A stretch of 64,000 nt of DNA from Prosthecobacter gellanilyticus (lineage in GTDB: Bacteria; Verrucomicrobiota; Verrucomicrobiia; Verrucomicrobiales; Verrucomicrobiaceae): NCBI RefSeq assembly GCF_007992435.1, contig NZ_BKAG01000010.1, positions 124,001 to 188,000 on the forward strand, given 5' to 3'. Of the stretch, positions 47,059-55,815 are shown in pieces. A model generated the notes under the pieces. That model saw only the letters and a list, made by a program, of their open reading frames with translations. It ran no database searches and was not told where the DNA came from. The position numbers and the translations under genes were made by a program. Positions within the stretch are counted from its first letter, which is position 1, and each line of letters starts with the position of its first letter.

Positions 47059-48483
47059 ATGCATCCTGCATCCCCAGACTTCCTGCACCTGAACCGCCGC
47101 GAGTTCTTCACCCGCTCCAGCGGTGCTCTGGGAGGAGCGGCTTTGGCCAGCCTGCTGGCGCAGGACCTGCCCGCTGCGGAGAGCCCTCTTATAGCCCGCC
47201 CGCATTTCGCCCCCAAGGCGAAGAATGTGATCTTCCTACACATGATCGGCGCACCCTCGCAGCTTGATCTCTTTGATGACAAGCCCATGCTGCGGAAGCA
47301 CGACGGCCAGAAGTGCCCGGACGAGCTGCTGAAAGGCAAGCGCTTCGCCTTCATCGGCGGCGAGATGACGCTCGCGGGATCGAACTACAAGTTCGGCCAG
47401 CATGGCCAGAGCGGCGCGGTGATGTCTGAACTGCTGCCCAATCTTGCTTCTGTGGCGGATGACATCTGCCTGCTGAAGGGCATGCACACGAATGAGATCA
47501 ATCATGCCCCCGCACAGATGTTTTTGCATACTGGATTCGGCCAGGGCGGCCGCCCCAGCATGGGCTCATGGGTGACTTACGGCCTCGGCACGGATAATCG
47601 GGATCTGCCCAGCTATGTGGTGCTGCTTTCCGGCCCTCCTGGAGGTGCGGGCACCTCGCTTTGGAGCACCGGCTTCCTGCCCAGCGTGTATCAGGGCGTG
47701 CAGTTCCGCAGCAGTGGAGATCATGTGCTCTTCCTGAGCAATCCAGAAGGTCACAATCGCAGCGACCGCCGGCAGGTGCTGGATGCCGTGAAAACACTGA
47801 ACGAGCAGAATCTCGGCATCGTGGGTGATCCGGAGATCAGCACCCGCATCAGCCAGTATGAGATGGCTTTCCGCATGCAGGCCAGCGTGCCGGAACTCAT
47901 GGACATCTCCAAGGAGTCCGCCGTGACCCTGCAAATGTATGGGGCGCAGCCCGGCAAGGCCTCCTTCGCGAACAACTGCCTGCTGGCCCGTCGACTCGTC
48001 GAGCGCGGCGTGCGCATGGTGCAGCTCTTTGACTCCGACTGGGATCACCACGGCGGCCTGGACAAGCGCCTGCGCGCCAAAACGAAGGATGTGGACCAGC
48101 CCATGGCTGCGCTCATCCGCGACCTCAAATCTCGCGGTCTTCTCGATGAAACCCTGATCATCTGGGGCAGTGAATTCGGTCGCACACCTCTGCGCCAGGG
48201 CGCGGATGGCGATGGCACCAAGACCAGCCCCGGCCGTGACCACCACAAAGACGCCTACACCATGTGGATGGCAGGCGGCGGCGTGAAAGGTGGACTCACC
48301 TATGGCAAGACCGACGAACTCGGCTTCAACCCCGCCGAAGGGGCCGTGCACACGCACGACCTGAATGCCACGGTGCTTCATTTGTTAGGCCTCGACCATG
48401 AGCGCCTCACCTTCCGCTACCAAGGCCGCGACTACAGGCTCACCGATGTGCACGGGGAGATTGTGACGCCGATTTTGGCGTGA
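47059..48483 (+). CDS. DUF1501 domain protein with twin-arginine-type leader
   Basis: About 474 residues from the ATG at 47059. The leader NRREFFTRSSGALGG precedes a hydrophobic stretch and is twin-arginine-like. The domain follows with VIFLHMIGAPSQLDLFDDKP, the SDWDHHGGLDKRL and WGSEFGRTPLRQGADG blocks, and GRDHHKDAYTMWM. This is the second DUF1501 in the window. It is divergent from the DUF1800 gene, the combination seen across Planctomycetota and Verrucomicrobiota, and probably its functional partner. The upstream frame from 46990 lacks a leader. Confidence 0.9.
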   Translation: MHPASPDFLHLNRREFFTRSSGALGGAALASLLAQDLPAAESPLIARPHFAPKAKNVIFLHMIGAPSQLDLFDDKPMLRKHDGQKCPDELLKGKRFAFIGGEMTLAGSNYKFGQHGQSGAVMSELLPNLASVADDICLLKGMHTNEINHAPAQMFLHTGFGQGGRPSMGSWVTYGLGTDNRDLPSYVVLLSGPPGGAGTSLWSTGFLPSVYQGVQFRSSGDHVLFLSNPEGHNRSDRRQVLDAVKTLNEQNLGIVGDPEISTRISQYEMAFRMQASVPELMDISKESAVTLQMYGAQPGKASFANNCLLARRLVERGVRMVQLFDSDWDHHGGLDKRLRAKTKDVDQPMAALIRDLKSRGLLDETLIIWGSEFGRTPLRQGADGDGTKTSPGRDHHKDAYTMWMAGGGVKGGLTYGKTDELGFNPAEGAVHTHDLNATVLHLLGLDHERLTFRYQGRDYRLTDVHGEIVTPILA

Positions 48484-48488
48484 TGCGC

Positions 48489-49157
48489 TTAGCTCTTAGC
48501 CGACCAGATGGCCTTCATGCTCCGGGCATTCTCGTCTTCATCAAAGATTGCCCGCACGGGTATTTGGAAACCAGGAACCACCTCGCTGCTCAGCATGCCA
48601 TCTGGCTGCTTCTCGACCTCTGGATAGACATCGGCGCCTTTTGGCAGACGGTGCAACTCCACAGTCTCCGCCACTGGATCAATGATCCAATATTCCTCGA
48701 CTCCGTGAAGAGCGTAGTCCTGGAATTTGATCCCCCGGTCACGATGCTCGGTGGATGGCGATGGAACCTCGACGATGAGATCGGGAATGGGAAACTTTAG
48801 CGTGTCCGCATGAATCAACGCGAACTTCACCAGACCGAAAAACATGATATCGGGCTCGTAGTCATTCCGAGGAAAACAGGTCATTGCCTTTTCCATATGG
48901 ACGAGCCCCAGATTCAAAACCTGGACGTGGGAATCCAAAAGCTTGAACAACCGCTTCGTTGCCATCGGATGACGGTTCAGGGCCGGCGAGTGCATGACGA
49001 CCTCTCCCTGGATGAACTCCCATTTATGCTCCGGGGTGATATCAGCATAAAACTTCTCTCTCAGAAGCCTCTCCTTTTCAAAGACACGCTGCGCCTCCTG
49101 AATCAACTCAGGAAGGATGGGTGACCCGATGAGAGCATCCAGAAGGGGCGAAGTCAT
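48489..49157 (-). CDS. Uma2 family (DUF820) endonuclease-like protein
   Basis: The 222-residue protein has the Uma2 pattern: ITPEHKWEFIQGEVV near the N-terminus, then YEPDIMFFG and DLIVEVPSPSTEHRDRGIKFQDYALHGVEEYWIIDP, with the D, E and K residues of a PD-(D/E)xK nuclease fold. The family is common in cyanobacteria, Chloroflexota and Planctomycetota; its activity is not settled. It is convergent with the DUF1501 gene, five bases apart, and monocistronic as far as seen. Confidence 0.9.
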   Translation of the reverse strand: MTSPLLDALIGSPILPELIQEAQRVFEKERLLREKFYADITPEHKWEFIQGEVVMHSPALNRHPMATKRLFKLLDSHVQVLNLGLVHMEKAMTCFPRNDYEPDIMFFGLVKFALIHADTLKFPIPDLIVEVPSPSTEHRDRGIKFQDYALHGVEEYWIIDPVAETVELHRLPKGADVYPEVEKQPDGMLSSEVVPGFQIPVRAIFDEDENARSMKAIWSAKS

Positions 49158-49219
49158 GGACAGTAGATTGGCTCAATGTTTCGCGAAGTGCTAAGGCTGC
49201 AATCTGGATGTTGCCGACC

Positions 49220-50851
49220 TCACTTCACGGTCAGCCACACCTCGTCGCTTTCATCTAGCAATGACGTGCCGCGTTGGCTTTCACCGCGCAGAGCGCCCTT
49301 GGCAGGCTTGCTGGTGAACGGCGCGGCCTTGGTCCAGAGTTCAATGCGGAGAGGTTGGTTAGCCGGCGGGGCGTTCGTGGCCGCTTGGAGTTTGAGCTCC
49401 ACTTCCCCGCCCTTCTCAGGGACCTCGACGGCATCTGCAGAGACACCGGCGGGCAGGTTGGAAACGCGGAGAATGTAGGCATCCTTGGAGCCTTTGGCGG
49501 GCTTCACGATGGCTTTGACGCTAACGGTTTTACCTGCCTCGATCAGGAGGGGCTTGGCATCGGGCAATGACACGTCCACCTCGGACACAGGGGTAGTCAC
49601 AGCGAGCACGTAACTCTTATCATCACCACCGCGATGAAACAGATCCTCGACGGCGATGACATGCACACCATCTGCAGCAGCGGTCCACACGGCCTGGGGA
49701 TCGGGACGCTGCTCGCTCTCGTCATCGGAGCTGGTGATGAGCTTGCCATCAGGACCTTCGATCTTCAAAAGGGCATCGAACGCGATGCCGAGGCGCTTCG
49801 CCCAGACACGGGCCTGGAGCTTGTCGCCCTTTTTCATCGTGATTGCAAAACGATCCACATCCGCCTTGTCAGCGATGCGGCCACCGACGGCAGCACCCGC
49901 CTGGATCGGGGTTGCTTGCTCCTTCGTGTTGTTAGGCTCCTTCTCGACCGTGGCGGTTTTCTCACTGACAAACACTTGGATAGGCAAAATGGCACCCACC
50001 GGCGTCACCAGAGCCAGATCTCCCTCACGACGGATGTCCTTGGGCTCAAAGCTGTGTTTTGTCTTTTTGGGGTCCAAGTTATAACCGATGAGTTCCACCT
50101 CGGACTTGCCGCTCAGCGTCACGGCCTGAGGGAACACCTGCGTCACGACAGCGCTGGCGCTGAGGTTCAGACGATAAACAACCGAGGCGCTGCCTGTGAA
50201 GCGCACATCCGCCACCGGTGGATGCGCGAAGCCGGCAACCTGCACGATGTAGCGACCTGCCTTGGGGGCTTTGAAACTGAGCACCGGATCGAGGTTGCGT
50301 GAATCACTGGCGGTGTGAAGCCTCACGCCCTGCTCATCCAAAACGTGGGCGAGCATGTCCACACCGGAGCCCAGCGCATAGGCCTCGACTGCGGTCACCA
50401 AAGTCTGGCCAGCTTCAAGCTTCACGGCATAACCATCGATATCGCCACCTTTGTCGAGACGGCCGTTGATGCACAGAGGCAGCTTCTCAATCACCTGCGG
50501 CTTGGCAACCTCATCGTTAGGCTCGGCCTCAGCTGTTTCAGGCAGACCACCGATGCTGAACCAGCGCGGTTCTGAAGCGCCCTCGGCATTCGCGCTGTGG
50601 ATGAGGTGAAGCCCTCGCGGGGCATTCGCCTCGAGGGTGACCTGCCATTCGCGCTTCTTGCCCGTAGGCACGAGATGGACCCCTGGCGCGGAGGTCCAGA
50701 GACGTGCATCAGCTTCCACGCGACCTGTCGCGGTCATGAGGAAACTGGAGCCGGCCTGTCCACCTGCAGGAAACAAAGCTTCGAGCTTTGGCTTCTCCGC
50801 ATGCAGCAGAGAGCCGCCGAGGCAGAGGGCGATGATGGCTCTCCAACTCAC
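49220..50851 (-). CDS. Exported protein with bacterial pre-peptidase C-terminal (PPC) domains
   Basis: The 543-residue protein has a signal peptide of about 18 residues. Two PPC-type beta-sandwiches are suggested by the repeated pattern EAEPNDEVAKPQVIEKLPLCINGRLDKGGDIDGYAVKLEAGQTL and EKEPNNTKEQATPIQAGAAVGGRIADKADVDRFAITMKKGDKL, each beginning with the EPN signature. The remainder is beta-rich and could be IG-like. It starts within the stop codon of the DUF1501 gene (ATGA overlap), so the two are translationally coupled and likely act together. No peptidase domain is seen. Confidence 0.85.
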   Translation of the reverse strand: MSWRAIIALCLGGSLLHAEKPKLEALFPAGGQAGSSFLMTATGRVEADARLWTSAPGVHLVPTGKKREWQVTLEANAPRGLHLIHSANAEGASEPRWFSIGGLPETAEAEPNDEVAKPQVIEKLPLCINGRLDKGGDIDGYAVKLEAGQTLVTAVEAYALGSGVDMLAHVLDEQGVRLHTASDSRNLDPVLSFKAPKAGRYIVQVAGFAHPPVADVRFTGSASVVYRLNLSASAVVTQVFPQAVTLSGKSEVELIGYNLDPKKTKHSFEPKDIRREGDLALVTPVGAILPIQVFVSEKTATVEKEPNNTKEQATPIQAGAAVGGRIADKADVDRFAITMKKGDKLQARVWAKRLGIAFDALLKIEGPDGKLITSSDDESEQRPDPQAVWTAAADGVHVIAVEDLFHRGGDDKSYVLAVTTPVSEVDVSLPDAKPLLIEAGKTVSVKAIVKPAKGSKDAYILRVSNLPAGVSADAVEVPEKGGEVELKLQAATNAPPANQPLRIELWTKAAPFTSKPAKGALRGESQRGTSLLDESDEVWLTVK

Positions 50852-52239
50852 GCGAACAACTCTTTGATAGGCTTGCCACCGTTCACGAGCTGCACGGGAC
50901 GGCCTGTGCTTGTGTGCAGCACTTGATGCGGATCGATGCCCAGCTTCGTGTAAAGCGAGACGGCGAAGTCCTCGGGTGAGTAGATGTTTTCGGCGGCGTA
51001 GTAACCCTTGGGGTCCGTGGCACCGACGACCTGACCGCCAGGAATGCCCGCACCTGCCATGAGCACGTTCATCGCGCCAGGCCAGTGATCACGACCCGCG
51101 TCCTTGTTCACCTTCGGCGTGCGGCCAAACTCACCGAGACAGATGACGAGGGTATTGTCCAGCATGCCGCGCTGACTGAGATCTGTGATCAGGCCATTGA
51201 TGCCCTGGTCCAGCTTCGCCGCACGACCGTCTTTGAAGGACTTGAACAGACCGCGATGGTCATCCCAGCCGCCCCAGTAGACGACGCTGAAGGAGACACC
51301 GACCTCGGCGAGGCGGCGTGCCAGCAACAGACGCTGACCGAAGTCATGCGCGCCGTAGAGCTTGCGCGTGGCGTCAGGCTCCTTGCTCAGATCAAAGGCC
51401 GCCTGCGCGGTGGGCGAGGTCACAAGGTCCAGTGCTTGTCCGTAGAACTGATCAAAACCTACCGTGGGATCATCAGCGGCTTTGTCGTTGATGCGCTTCA
51501 GCGTGTCCAAGGACTCGCGCAGTTGATTGCGATGCATCGCCCGGCCCTCGCTGATGTCCTGGGGAATGGCGACATCACGCACGCGGAAGGAGGTGCTCTC
51601 CGGATTCCCACCGATCACAAACGGTGCATGCTGAGCACCGAGGAAGTTCGGGCCACCGGAGCGCGACACGCTGGGCAAGCTCATATAACCCGGCAGACCA
51701 CCGCGTACACCACGCGAGTGCGACACCATGGAGCCGAACGAGGGGTGGAAGCTCACGAAGGCTCCGCAGCCCACCGGCACCGGTGTCGGCGCGCCGGTCA
51801 TCATGTAATGATTACCACCGCCATGGTTGGGATCCTTGTGGCAGATGGAACGGACGACTGTGAACTTGTCGAAGCTCTTCGCGAGCAGCGGCATCGTCTC
51901 ACAGAAATGCACGCCCGGCACACAGGTAGGGATGGATTTGAACTCACCGCGAATGTCCTGCGGTGCCGTGGGTTTCGGATCAAAAGTCTCGTAGTGGGAG
52001 GGTCCGCCATCCAGCCAGACCAGGATGCAGTTCACCTGGTCCGCGCTGGCCAGTCCACGTGCCTTCGCCGCCTGAGCGCGCAGGCTCATGAGCTGGGTCA
52101 TGCCGAGTCCGCCGATGGCACTGAAGCCTGTCTGGAGGAAGTCTCGACGCGCCATGCCGGCGCAGTTGGTGTGAATGGGGGAAGACACGTGCGAGAAACT
52201 ACGCCCTCCGCTTACGATCTCTTGCGGACGCGTTTGCAT
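50848..52239 (-). CDS. DUF1501 domain protein, third in the window
   Basis: The 463-residue protein carries ARRDFLQTGFSAIGGLGMTQL, a twin-arginine-type leader located about 28 residues from the start, as is usual in DUF1501 proteins. The domain has CILVWLDGGPSHYETFDPKP, YWGGWDDHRGLFKSFKDG and CLGEFGRTPKVNKDAGRDHWPGAMN. The stop codon overlaps the start of the PPC-domain gene. Compared with the copy at 9884 it belongs to the same broad family, but the neighbour is a PPC protein, not DUF1549/DUF1553. Function unknown. Confidence 0.92.
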   Translation of the reverse strand: MQTRPQEIVSGGRSFSHVSSPIHTNCAGMARRDFLQTGFSAIGGLGMTQLMSLRAQAAKARGLASADQVNCILVWLDGGPSHYETFDPKPTAPQDIRGEFKSIPTCVPGVHFCETMPLLAKSFDKFTVVRSICHKDPNHGGGNHYMMTGAPTPVPVGCGAFVSFHPSFGSMVSHSRGVRGGLPGYMSLPSVSRSGGPNFLGAQHAPFVIGGNPESTSFRVRDVAIPQDISEGRAMHRNQLRESLDTLKRINDKAADDPTVGFDQFYGQALDLVTSPTAQAAFDLSKEPDATRKLYGAHDFGQRLLLARRLAEVGVSFSVVYWGGWDDHRGLFKSFKDGRAAKLDQGINGLITDLSQRGMLDNTLVICLGEFGRTPKVNKDAGRDHWPGAMNVLMAGAGIPGGQVVGATDPKGYYAAENIYSPEDFAVSLYTKLGIDPHQVLHTSTGRPVQLVNGGKPIKELFA

Positions 52240-52271
52240 CTTCCCGTGACATCGCCATCATCGCGCCCTCT

Positions 52272-52580
52272 ATGATCCACAACGTCTACTTTTGGTTGAA
52301 GAAAGAGGTCACCGCCGAACAGCGCGCAACCTTTGAAAGCGAGCTCAAACTGCTGCCGAAGATCAGCTACCTGGCCAGCGGCGCCGTGGGCAAACCTGCC
52401 GCCACCGAGGCCCGTCCGGTCACCGATCACAGCTTCGACTACAGCCTGAGCCTGACCTTCAAGACCATGGCCGAGCACGTGTTTTACCAAGGCGACTGCC
52501 CGGATCACAAGCGCTTCGTGGACAAGTGCAAGCCGCTCTTTGAGAAGGTGATCGTCTACGATACCGAGGAACTCGCCTGA
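52272..52580 (+). CDS. Dabb family (stress-responsive alpha/beta barrel) protein
   Basis: The 102-residue product has the dimeric ferredoxin-like fold: IHNVYFWLKKEVTAEQRATFESELKLLP with the opening strand and helix, and FDYSLSLTFKTMAEHVFYQ and HKRFVDKCKPLFEKVIVYD in the second half. Members are small cytosolic proteins, some with monooxygenase or stress roles. It is divergent from the DUF1501 gene with 32 bases between starts, so the promoters overlap. Confidence 0.88.
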   Translation: MIHNVYFWLKKEVTAEQRATFESELKLLPKISYLASGAVGKPAATEARPVTDHSFDYSLSLTFKTMAEHVFYQGDCPDHKRFVDKCKPLFEKVIVYDTEELA

Positions 52581-52594
52581 TTGACTTCGATCCT

Positions 52595-52645
52595 CCAGGC
52601 TGATGCATTGAGCTAACCAGCTTTGCAAACGCAGCGTCAGCCTGG
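52595..52645. other. Hairpin between Dabb and the acyltransferase gene
   Basis: CCAGGCTGA (52595-52603) and TCAGCCTGG (52637-52645) are perfect 9-bp complements with a 33-base loop. It lies between convergent stops at 52580 and 52658. The long loop makes it a weak terminator candidate. Confidence 0.4.
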
Positions 52646-52657
52646 ATGACATTCCGT

Positions 52658-53830
52658 TCAGAGCCTCAGGAAGGCCCGCTGACGATAGAGCCAGAGGCAC
52701 AGCAGCCAGAGCACAAACAGCACGCTGCACTTCTCAATGACCGGTCCCCAGGTGGTGGCAAACAATGCGGCCATGCCATGCTTCGCCAATTGCTGGCTGA
52801 TCCAGCCCGCGCAGAGGCTGTGCATCACATAGATGAAGATGCTGTTCATGCCGACAACGACGAGCGGGAACACCAGGCGGCGCTGCCCCGCCACCTCAAC
52901 GAGCCAGTAGAAGAAGGAGAGCATCACCAGCACCCAGCCGCCGCTGAAGATGGCCCAAGACGGTGTCCAGATCCGCTTTACAACCGGACATATCACAAAG
53001 CCTAAGATGCTACCAACGAGCAGGCAGGCAATGCCTATGATGAGCAAGCGCGCTGCCTTGTGCCCGTTTGAGCGCGGGCTGCCAAGAAGGAAGTCTCCTG
53101 TGACCGCGCCGCCGAGCATGGTGGCCAGAGCGGGAATGAAGTTCATGGTTTGATAGCCGCCGCTGTTATAGGTGAAGGGCTCGGCGCGCGGGAAATAGGC
53201 ATTCAAAAACCAGCGATCGAACTCAGCCGCGGCATTGGTGTGAATGTTCCAATGACCGAAGGCACCCTGCATGAAGCCTTCCGCCGGTGGCTTCATGGAT
53301 TCCAGGGACGTGATCATCTCAGGTGTGGGCAGCGGATGCTGGAAGAACCAGAACCAATCACCACAGAGGATGAGGATGATCGCCGCCACGCAGTATTCCC
53401 AGCCCATGCGAGTCAGCAGAACCAGGAAGAAATAGCCCAGACCGATCTGGGCCAGCACATTGGGAAAGATCCAGTTCGTCTGCGTGTCCGAGCCTCGTGT
53501 GGACAGCAGCACGGCGAGGAGGACCAGGATCACCGACCTGATCAAGGCATGCCAGCTCATGCTGAAGAACCCCTGCCCCTCCTGACGACGCCGACGCACG
53601 GAGAGCGGCACAGCCACGCCTACCATGAACATGAAGCTGGGCTGAATGAGATCCCACAAGGAACAGCCCTGCCATGGAACGTGGGAGACTTGAAACTTGA
53701 TCTGCTGCCATCCCCACGACTCGGGATGAACCGCAGCCATCTGGGCTAGGCCAAAGCCAGATGAGGCCATGAGAAGCATGACGAAGCCGCGGAAAGCATC
53801 CAGGGAAACAAGGCGCTGGTTGGGGAGCAT
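52658..53830 (-). CDS. HGSNAT-like membrane acyltransferase (DUF5009 type)
   Basis: About 390 residues with some ten hydrophobic segments. The opening LVSLDAFRGFVMLLM is the signature of heparan-alpha-glucosaminide N-acetyltransferase-like proteins. It is followed by HVPWQGCSLWDLIQPSFMFMVG, where the His is the likely acyl carrier. Late helices include NSIFIYVMHSLCAGW. Such proteins probably acetylate sugars across the membrane from cytosolic acetyl-CoA. The ATG at 53830 is preferred over a GTG at 53845. It is a single gene, convergent with the Dabb gene. Confidence 0.88.
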   Translation of the reverse strand: MLPNQRLVSLDAFRGFVMLLMASSGFGLAQMAAVHPESWGWQQIKFQVSHVPWQGCSLWDLIQPSFMFMVGVAVPLSVRRRRQEGQGFFSMSWHALIRSVILVLLAVLLSTRGSDTQTNWIFPNVLAQIGLGYFFLVLLTRMGWEYCVAAIILILCGDWFWFFQHPLPTPEMITSLESMKPPAEGFMQGAFGHWNIHTNAAAEFDRWFLNAYFPRAEPFTYNSGGYQTMNFIPALATMLGGAVTGDFLLGSPRSNGHKAARLLIIGIACLLVGSILGFVICPVVKRIWTPSWAIFSGGWVLVMLSFFYWLVEVAGQRRLVFPLVVVGMNSIFIYVMHSLCAGWISQQLAKHGMAALFATTWGPVIEKCSVLFVLWLLCLWLYRQRAFLRL

Positions 53831-54090
53831 CACCACCAAACGCACCTCATGCCCCCTGCTTTATCCTAAATGGACAAATACATTCGAGCGAAAAGCGTGT
53901 TTCATAGATGGCCGTGTCATTCATGCGAGCTTGCTTCGGGCTGCTTGATTAAAGTGCGCCACCTCCCTGCTATCAGTGGCTTAGCCACTCGACTCTTTCA
54001 CTCTCTGGGCATAAACGCGCTCTAAGGATGGAATCCAAAATGAGTCACTCTTCTCACATCCAATCCCAAGGCTTCCCTACATTGCTGTGA
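53831..54090. other. Spacer between two minus-strand genes, no gene seen
   Basis: About 260 bases without a convincing reading frame. It holds a perfect palindrome, AGTGGC TTA GCCACT, at 53975-53989. It is the promoter region of the acyltransferase gene. I see nothing else of note. Confidence 0.4.
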
Positions 54091-54129
54091 AAAACAAAAA
54101 ACCGTTCAGCTCCCCCCGGAACTGAACGG
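54091..54129 (-). terminator. Intrinsic terminator of the LuxR-type regulator gene
   Basis: On the minus strand CCGTTCAG (54122-54129) and CTGAACGG (54102-54109) form the stem, with inner GGAA/CTCC pairs partly extending it, followed by TTTTTTGTTTTT. It is a classic rho-independent terminator 30 bases beyond the stop. Confidence 0.9.
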
Positions 54130-54159
54130 CTCTGATTGTTTCGAATGCGTGAGAAGCTC

Positions 54160-54804
54160 TTATTTCTCAACCCAGCGAACGGCCTCCATGAGGAGTTCGC
54201 GCGCGGAGTCGAGGCCGAGCTTCTGACGGATGTTCGCCTTGTGAGCGTCCACCGTCTTCGAGCTGAGTTCGAGCTTGGAAGCGATGCTGTGGGAGTCCAT
54301 TCCACGGCCGACCATCTCGAAGATCTCGAGCTGGCGGTCACTGAGCAGGCGGCCGGGCTCACCACGAGAGGCACTGCCACCGCGGAGACTACCACCAGCC
54401 ACGATGCTGGCCAGAAGGTTGGAACTGAAGAAGAAACCACCACCTTGCACCTGGCGGATGGCGAGAATGACGCGGCTCAGGGGCTCAGTCTTCATGAGGT
54501 AACCCATGGCGCCACCACGCAGGCAGCGCTCAGCCATGATGTTCTCATCATGACCGGAGAAGACGAGGACCTGGATGGGAGGATGTGCGTCTTTGACTTT
54601 CTTGATGACATCGACTCCGCTGCGATCTTTCGCAGAGATCTCGATGACAGCGACGTCCGGCTTGAGCTTGGCGATTTCCTCAAGGGCTGCCGGCTCATTG
54701 CCAGAATGCCCAACGAGCTGGAATTCATCCAGCCCTTCGAGCGCTTTTTTGAGACCTTCGATCACGACCGGGTGGTCGTCGAAGATATAGACTTTGTGTT
54801 TCAC
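54160..54804 (-). CDS. NarL/LuxR-type response regulator with Glu at the phosphoacceptor site
   Basis: The 214-residue protein is a receiver domain (about 1-120) joined to a LuxR-type helix-turn-helix: LSDRQLEIFEMVGRGMDSHSIASKLELSSKTVDAHKANIRQKL. In the receiver D9 and D10 are intact, as are S83 and K105, but the phosphoacceptor position reads Glu: PDVAVIEISAKDRSG with E55 where NarL-type proteins have Asp. Glu often mimics phosphorylation, so the protein may be constitutively active, or it may be a one-component regulator. No histidine kinase is adjacent. It is the second such substitution in the window. Confidence 0.9.
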   Translation of the reverse strand: MKHKVYIFDDHPVVIEGLKKALEGLDEFQLVGHSGNEPAALEEIAKLKPDVAVIEISAKDRSGVDVIKKVKDAHPPIQVLVFSGHDENIMAERCLRGGAMGYLMKTEPLSRVILAIRQVQGGGFFFSSNLLASIVAGGSLRGGSASRGEPGRLLSDRQLEIFEMVGRGMDSHSIASKLELSSKTVDAHKANIRQKLGLDSARELLMEAVRWVEK

Positions 54805-55216
54805 GGTGTTGTTTTGGTGTTTGGGTTTGGGGGGATGATCAGAAGCTCAAACGCATACGTGGAATGAACGAGGATGAACTTCTAGGCATCTCTTAACAAA
54901 TAATAGACAAAAATCCAGTATTAAAAGCAAGTCTTGTTTTTCACAGAGGTTTAGTGACCTGCGTAATCTCAGCTAAAACACCAGGAGCCAAGTCGCAGGC
55001 ACTCGGGTGCGCTAAGCTAGGAACGGCGGATATGGTGTTCATTCGAACCCTTAAAGAGTTGCGTGAGCCTACCCCGCCATGCGTTCCAGAAATACGCGGC
55101 TGGAGCCTTGACCGCGCTCATCTTATTTCACGGAAACTTCGGTTTTTTTCGTGACGCCCTCCATGGCAAGTGCTTTCCAGACAACCCTACTGTCCAAAGT
55201 TTTTGCCGAACCAATC
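54805..55216. promoter_or_regulatory. AT-rich divergent spacer with probable promoter(s)
   Basis: The stretch 54870-54950 is markedly AT-rich. On the minus strand it reads TTGCTT, then TATTAT 19 bases later, a passable but long-spaced sigma-70-type promoter for the LuxR-type regulator. It also covers the leader of the GNAT gene. No open reading frame of interest is seen in it. Confidence 0.4.
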
Positions 55217-55810
55217 ATGCAACAATTCCACTTTCTTCATCTCAGCAGCCGGGAGATCTACCCATGGATTGAAGCAGTCGGAAACCTGCGGCTCCGTGTC
55301 TTTCGTGAGTATCCTTATCTGTATGAGGGAACGCTGGACGAAGAAAGGCACTACCTCTCCACCTATGCCGAGGCCCCGACCAGTCTCATCGTGTTGGTGA
55401 AGGATGGCGAGAACGCAGTAGGTGCAACCACCTGCGTTCGCATGAACGAGGGTGACGCCGCATTTGCCGCCAGCTTTGAGAAAGCCGGAATGGATGTCTC
55501 GAAGGTCTGCTACCTGGGAGAATCGGTTCTTCTTCCTGCCTATCGAGGCCAGGGCATCGGCAAGGCCTTCTTCCAATATCGAGAGGAGCATGCCCGCCAA
55601 CTGGGCTGCACCATCACGGCCTTCTGCGCGGTTGATCGTCCGTCCGATCACCCTTCACGTCCTGAAGGCCACCGTCCGCTGGATGCGTTCTGGCAGGCCC
55701 AGGGCTATGAAAAGCATCCCGAACTCCAGGCCACCTTTGTTTGGAAGGAGATTCATGAATCGAGTGAATCCCCCAAGACCCTGACGTTCTGGTTGAAGAC
55801 CCTTGCCTGA
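55217..55810 (+). CDS. GNAT family N-acetyltransferase
   Basis: About 197 residues from the ATG at 55217. The pattern LRLRVFREYPYLYEGTLDEERHYLSTYAEAP, then VCYLGESVLLPAYRGQGIGKAFFQYREEHARQLG, shows the acetyl-CoA pyrophosphate loop RGQGIGKA. The C-terminal GYEKHPELQATFVWKEI is typical of bacterial small-molecule GNATs. The start is uncertain: an in-frame ATG at 55163 and a GTG at 55151 would add 18 to 22 residues. The nitrilase-family gene follows after five bases, so the two probably form an operon. Confidence 0.88.
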   Translation: MQQFHFLHLSSREIYPWIEAVGNLRLRVFREYPYLYEGTLDEERHYLSTYAEAPTSLIVLVKDGENAVGATTCVRMNEGDAAFAASFEKAGMDVSKVCYLGESVLLPAYRGQGIGKAFFQYREEHARQLGCTITAFCAVDRPSDHPSRPEGHRPLDAFWQAQGYEKHPELQATFVWKEIHESSESPKTLTFWLKTLA

Positions 55811-55815
55811 TTCCT

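Noticed and set aside
55030-55060. Possible T-arm-like sequence (TTCGAACC) suggesting a tRNA
   Set aside because: No matching acceptor, D or anticodon stems can be folded around it.
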